Positions 60,916-64,000 of a DNA stretch of 64,000 bases are shown in pieces. Both the position numbers and the translations under genes were made by a program. The stretch comes from Herbidospora sakaeratensis. Lineage in GTDB: Bacteria > Actinomycetota > Actinomycetes > Streptosporangiales > Streptosporangiaceae. Under the pieces are notes generated by a model. The model had not been told where the DNA came from, did not search any database, and saw nothing but the letters and a program-made list of their open reading frames with translations. Position 1 is the stretch's first letter. Each line of letters starts with the position of its first letter. Location: assembly GCF_001570525.1 (NCBI RefSeq), contig NZ_BBXC01000008.1, positions 709,841 through 773,840 on the forward strand, written 5' to 3'.

Positions 60916-61886
60916 CTCGCGCCCCACGTGAACACGCTGCCGACGGCGGGCTGCACGTAGCGGTCGGCCAGCACGTCCGACATGTGCGCGTGGCTGCGCA
61001 GGCCCGAACAGTGCATCGGTACGACCGTCTTCACGTCGAGGTCGCGGAACGCCTCGGCGGTGAGCTCCACGTTCTTCGCGGGCGTGGTCGGGAAGCCCAG
61101 GTGGAAGCCGCCGAGCACGGCCCTGATGGGCTTGTCCCCCGCGATGGCCTTCGCCTGGCGCAGCGTGTTGACCACCCCGGCGTGCGCGCAGCCGGTCAGC
61201 ACGACCAGGCCCTCGTCCTTGACGTCGATGATCAGGCCCATCTCGTCCATGACCTCGTCACGGCGGACCTCGCCGGTCGCGGCGACCTGGTAGAGCCCCG
61301 GCGCACCGCGCTCGAACGGCGGGGCGGCGGCCTCGAACGGAACGTTCCTGGGGATCTCGCCGGTCGTCCAGACGCCCCAGCCGAGGTCGAGCGGGTCGCG
61401 GCTGAGCACCGGCGCGCCGCCGCTGGCCTCGATCTGGCCGAAGGTGAAGGCGGTGTTGTAGACGGGCGAGACCCGGCCGTCGCCCATGACCGCGTAGCGC
61501 GGCAGTTCGGCGTCGTGGTGGGTGGCCACCGGGACGCGGCGGCCGGCCAGTTCGAGGAAGGTGTGCACGCCGCCGAAGTGGTCGGGGTGGCCGTGGCTGA
61601 TGACCAGGTGGTCGACCGCGCCGGCGTCCACCCCGAGGACCTTCATGTTGTGCGCCAGCACGCTGCCCGTCAGGCCGACGTCGAACAGCACCCGGGTGGT
61701 GTGCCGGCCGCGGGTGGCCTCGACGAGCATGCTGATCCCGTTCTCGGCCTGCGGCGGCACCCTCTTGCCGTCGAAGTGCTCGATCAGCCCGTACCGGCTG
61801 ACGCAGTGGTCCGCCACGTCGGGCAGCAGCATGTCGACCCAGTTCTCGACCAGGACCGTGACCGTGACCGAATCGGCCTGGAACAT
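60912..61886 (-). CDS. MBL-fold metallo-hydrolase
   Basis: A 324-residue protein of the metallo-beta-lactamase fold. The metal motif is SHGHPDHFGG, with further ligands probably in TGCAHAGV and MHCSG; LFDVGLTGSVLAHNM resembles the family that includes proteins annotated as dihydropterin phosphate synthase-like. Substrate unknown. ATG 61886 has AAGGAG 6 nt upstream. It heads the CoA-transferase operon, whose promoter region holds the third GntR-like site. Confidence 0.87.
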   Translation of the reverse strand: MFQADSVTVTVLVENWVDMLLPDVADHCVSRYGLIEHFDGKRVPPQAENGISMLVEATRGRHTTRVLFDVGLTGSVLAHNMKVLGVDAGAVDHLVISHGHPDHFGGVHTFLELAGRRVPVATHHDAELPRYAVMGDGRVSPVYNTAFTFGQIEASGGAPVLSRDPLDLGWGVWTTGEIPRNVPFEAAAPPFERGAPGLYQVAATGEVRRDEVMDEMGLIIDVKDEGLVVLTGCAHAGVVNTLRQAKAIAGDKPIRAVLGGFHLGFPTTPAKNVELTAEAFRDLDVKTVVPMHCSGLRSHAHMSDVLADRYVQPAVGSVFTWGAR

Positions 61887-61939
61887 GGGCGGCTCCTTCC
61901 ATCGCACAATTAGGAAGGAACATTACATGATCGATATAG

Positions 61940-61953
61940 ATAATGCATCATTT
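61940..61953. promoter_or_regulatory. GntR operator-like site C
   Basis: ATAATGCATCATTT, 54 bp upstream of the metallo-hydrolase start. A candidate minus-strand promoter (TGACAA, 18 bp, TATATC) brackets it, so binding would block initiation. One mismatch to site B. Confidence 0.6.
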
Positions 61954-61959
61954 GTCTTG

Positions 61960-62724
61960 TCATGCCTTACGGAAGTAGGACGAGGCCGGCACACCGCCCC
62001 TCAGGAACTCCTGGAAGGTGATGCGCCCGACGGCGTGCTCGGGCGCGAGCTGGTAGCCCGACCGGAACGCCTTGCTGACCCGGCCCGGCACGAGCAGCTC
62101 GACGACGGGCTTCTTCCTGCCCTCCGCCGCGAGGTAGAGCTCGACCATCTCCCGGAAGCTGAGGACCTGCGGCCCGCCCATGTCGGCGACGCGGCCCGCC
62201 GGGTCGCCCATCGCCAGCGTGACGAGTTGCGCCGACACCTCGGAGATCGCGATCGGCTGGGCCGCCCACCCGAGCGGGACCGGCACGATCGGGGACTTGG
62301 TCATGGTTCGGCAGAGCGAGGCCATGAAGTCGTGGAACTGCGTGGTGCGCAGGATCGTGTACGGCAGCCCGGAGGCCTCGACCATCTGCTCCACGGCGTG
62401 CTTGACCTGGTAGTACGAGTAGGGGTGCCGGTCGACCCCGACGATCGAGATGTAGACGACGTGGGTGCCCGGCGCGAGCGCCGACAGCAGGTTGCGGGCC
62501 GCCTGGACGTCGGTCTTGCCGGGCGGCTTGCTGGCGAGGTGGACGACCGTGCTGACGCCCTCCGCGGCCGCGGCGACCCCCTGACCGGTGACCAGGTCGC
62601 CCTGGTAGGGCCCGTCGGCGCTACGGGCGAGGTTGCGGACCTCCCGGCCCGCCCGCTTGAGGTCCGCGATGACCTGACGGCCCAGGATCCCGGTGCCGCC
62701 GGTGACGAGAATCGTACCGTCCAT
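61960..62724 (-). CDS. NmrA-like NAD(P)-binding oxidoreductase (atypical SDR)
   Basis: A 254-residue protein with the Rossmann motif ILVTGGTGILGRQVIADL, VVHLASKP, VYISIVGVDRHPYSYYQVKHAVE carrying the YxxxK pair, and LPYTILRTTQFHDFM of the NmrA/SDR_a group. These act as NAD(P)-dependent reductases or redox sensors. ATG 62724 has AAAGGTGGG upstream. It is upstream of the GntR-site operon on the same strand but separated from it by that promoter. Confidence 0.87.
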   Translation of the reverse strand: MDGTILVTGGTGILGRQVIADLKRAGREVRNLARSADGPYQGDLVTGQGVAAAAEGVSTVVHLASKPPGKTDVQAARNLLSALAPGTHVVYISIVGVDRHPYSYYQVKHAVEQMVEASGLPYTILRTTQFHDFMASLCRTMTKSPIVPVPLGWAAQPIAISEVSAQLVTLAMGDPAGRVADMGGPQVLSFREMVELYLAAEGRKKPVVELLVPGRVSKAFRSGYQLAPEHAVGRITFQEFLRGGVPASSYFRKA

Positions 62725-62838
62725 GATGGTTTCCCACCTTTTGAGGCATTATCCGGATCCATACCCCATCACGACGCGCTGAACGAACTCACCCCACAGG
62801 CTCATGAATCCGGGGCCCAGGTCTGTCAGGATGGGGGG

Positions 62839-63282
62839 GTGAGCCATTCCCCGGCCGTGGTCCAGCCCGACCAGGAACTGATCATCGAGATCCTCAACGA
62901 ACTCGACATCGACTTCACCTTCGACGCAGACGGCGACCTCGCGATCTCCACCGAGGCGCTCACGGTCTTCTTCCTGTTCGGCTCAGAAGGCGACCTGTTC
63001 ACGATCCGCACCTTCTACGACCGCCACTACTCCGTCGACGAGAAGCCGCTGCTGCTCACCGCGCTCAACGAGTGGAACGCCGACACCATGTGGCCCAAGG
63101 TCTACGCCTTCACCCCCGACAACGGGGTGATCCGGGTGATAGGCGACGCCCAGCTCTACATCGGCGCCGGAGTGACCTACGAACACCTGATGACGATCGT
63201 CGCCCACTGGGTGAGGTCGGCGATCAAGTTCCACCGCTGGCTCAGCGACCGTCTGGCCTTCGAAGAGGACGACGCCGAATAG
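62839..63282 (+). CDS. YbjN-domain protein
   Basis: A 147-residue cytosolic protein. The YbjN-like (type III secretion chaperone-like) fold is suggested by FTFDADGDLAISTEA, NEWNADTMWPKVYAFTPD and GAGVTYEHLMTIVAHWVRSA. In actinobacteria these proteins are common, often linked to sensory or stress roles, without a defined reaction. GTG 62839 follows a run of G. Its last 41 bp overlap the convergent metallo-hydrolase gene. Confidence 0.87.
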   Translation: MSHSPAVVQPDQELIIEILNELDIDFTFDADGDLAISTEALTVFFLFGSEGDLFTIRTFYDRHYSVDEKPLLLTALNEWNADTMWPKVYAFTPDNGVIRVIGDAQLYIGAGVTYEHLMTIVAHWVRSAIKFHRWLSDRLAFEEDDAE

Positions 63283-64000
63283 TCCGGCCCAGCGCCTCTT
63301 CGAGGGTCTTGCGCGGGTACGGCGACCGGGCCGCCGCCCCCTCGATGTCGAGCTCCCCACGATTCAACCGCTCACAGAGCGTCACGATCTCGGTGATCTC
63401 CGCTCGCTGCCGCTCCACGAAGTCGGGGGTCACCGGGTCGCCGTGGCCCGGCACGATCACCCGGGGCGCGGCCTCCAGCATCTTCTCCAGCGCCATCGGC
63501 CAGGCGCCCGGATAGGAGTCGCCGAACTGCGGCGGCGCGCCCTGCTCCACGAGGTCTCCGGCGAACAGCACCCCCGCGTCGGGCACGTGCACGGTGAGGT
63601 CGTGGCCGGTGTGGCCGGGCCCGGGGTGGCCGAGCAGCACCTCCCTGCCGCCGAGGTCGACGCTGAACGGCGCGCGCAGCGGCAGCACGACCGGCGCGGT
63701 CGCGACGCCCGGGAACTGGCCCGACCATTCGGCGGCCTGCTTGTGGGCCGTGTCGACCAGGGCCTCTCGGCAGCCCTCGGTGGCGAAACAGGTGCCGAAG
63801 GCCGCCGTGCCGAAGGCGTGGTCGAAGTGGGCGTGGGTCAGCACGACCGTCCAGGGCAGGTCGGTGACCTCCCTGATCGCGTCGGCCCAGGCGTGGCCGA
63901 AGGCCTCGTCGATGCCGGTGTCGACGACGAGACAGCCGGTCTCCCCCACGACGAGTCCGAGGGTGAGGTCGAGTTCGGTGTGCCGGCGGATCCAGACTCC
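63242..64000 (-). CDS. MBL-fold metallo-hydrolase (N-terminus beyond window)
   Basis: At least 252 residues of a metallo-beta-lactamase-fold hydrolase. Metal motif THAHFDHAFG, then HPGPGHTGHDLTVHV, LFAGDLVEQG and VPGHGDPVTP supply the expected His and Asp ligands. The frame stays open to the window edge with GVWIRRHTELDLTLGL-like codons in front of the GTG at 63949, so the true start lies to the right of 64000. Glyoxalase-II-like or lactonase-like activity is possible; the substrate is not evident. Confidence 0.87.
   Translation of the reverse strand, partial: GVWIRRHTELDLTLGLVVGETGCLVVDTGIDEAFGHAWADAIREVTDLPWTVVLTHAHFDHAFGTAAFGTCFATEGCREALVDTAHKQAAEWSGQFPGVATAPVVLPLRAPFSVDLGGREVLLGHPGPGHTGHDLTVHVPDAGVLFAGDLVEQGAPPQFGDSYPGAWPMALEKMLEAAPRVIVPGHGDPVTPDFVERQRAEITEIVTLCERLNRGELDIEGAAARSPYPRKTLEEALGRTIRRRPLRRPDGR

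Noticed and set aside
1-64000. CRISPR arrays, tRNA, rRNA, insertion sequences or prophage
   Set aside because: Reading through the window I found no regular spacer arrays, no tRNA cloverleaf or rRNA motifs and no transposase or phage genes. The 33-bp repeats are coding.

Overview
The window is a GC-rich (about 70%) actinomycete chromosome segment with dense, mostly short-spaced operons. Many start codons are GTG or TTG, several genes look leaderless, and many genes join by 4-bp ATGA/GTGA/TTGA overlaps. Receptor Ser/Thr kinases, a SigE-type sigma factor, LacI/ROK/GntR sugar and acid regulators, carbohydrate ABC transporters without their own ATPase and several glycoside hydrolases point to a soil saprophyte such as a Streptosporangiales or Streptomyces relative. 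The genus is inference. I saw no rRNA, tRNA, CRISPR array, transposase or prophage gene.

Layout. 1-5357 (minus): a dipeptide/oligopeptide ABC importer in the order A-D-F-(gap with direct repeats)-C-B, with dppB running off the left edge. 5417-9860 (minus): a TPR membrane protein whose frame is broken by an apparent 1-base frameshift, followed by a double-AAA CbxX/EccA-like ATPase. 9876-14389: an esterase, an MFS exporter, a DoxX membrane protein and a 2-oxoglutarate oxygenase. 14563-20144: a small secreted protein, then a GH3-LacI-GH1 beta-glucosidase operon behind three operator palindromes. 20220-26848: an orphan FtsX-like permease, a DUF1348 protein, a SigE sigma factor with a membrane beta-propeller partner, a small secreted protein and a tandem-trypsin protease. 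26939-27422: remnants of a regulator/FAD-monooxygenase pair. 27419-33653: a ROK repressor divergent from a sugar ABC importer, then a sugar-dehydrogenase-like lipoprotein. 33670-35580: soluble transhydrogenase and a hypothetical protein.

35647-47738 is a signalling region. Three tandem kinase-propeller receptors come first, two of them with destroyed catalytic motifs. They are followed by a small zinc-ribbon protein and an operon of two active kinases plus a 1098-residue Pro-rich protein. The kinases and the Pro-rich protein share a Cys...Cys-x-Trp extracellular module. 47820-51891: a divergent GH31 alpha-xylosidase and GH42 beta-galactosidase with an operator-like site matching the one in front of the ROK-linked transporter. 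Together with the GH3 and GH1 enzymes this suggests use of xyloglucan-type oligosaccharides.

52194-61953 looks like a GntR-controlled catabolic cluster: a NitT/TauT-type importer, a CocE-type hydrolase, a CitE-type lyase, an alpha/beta hydrolase-fold protein lacking its nucleophile, the GntR regulator, a class III CoA-transferase and a metallo-hydrolase. Three near-identical AT-rich sites sit at its promoters. The right end holds an NmrA-like reductase, a YbjN-domain protein and a partial metallo-beta-lactamase-fold hydrolase.
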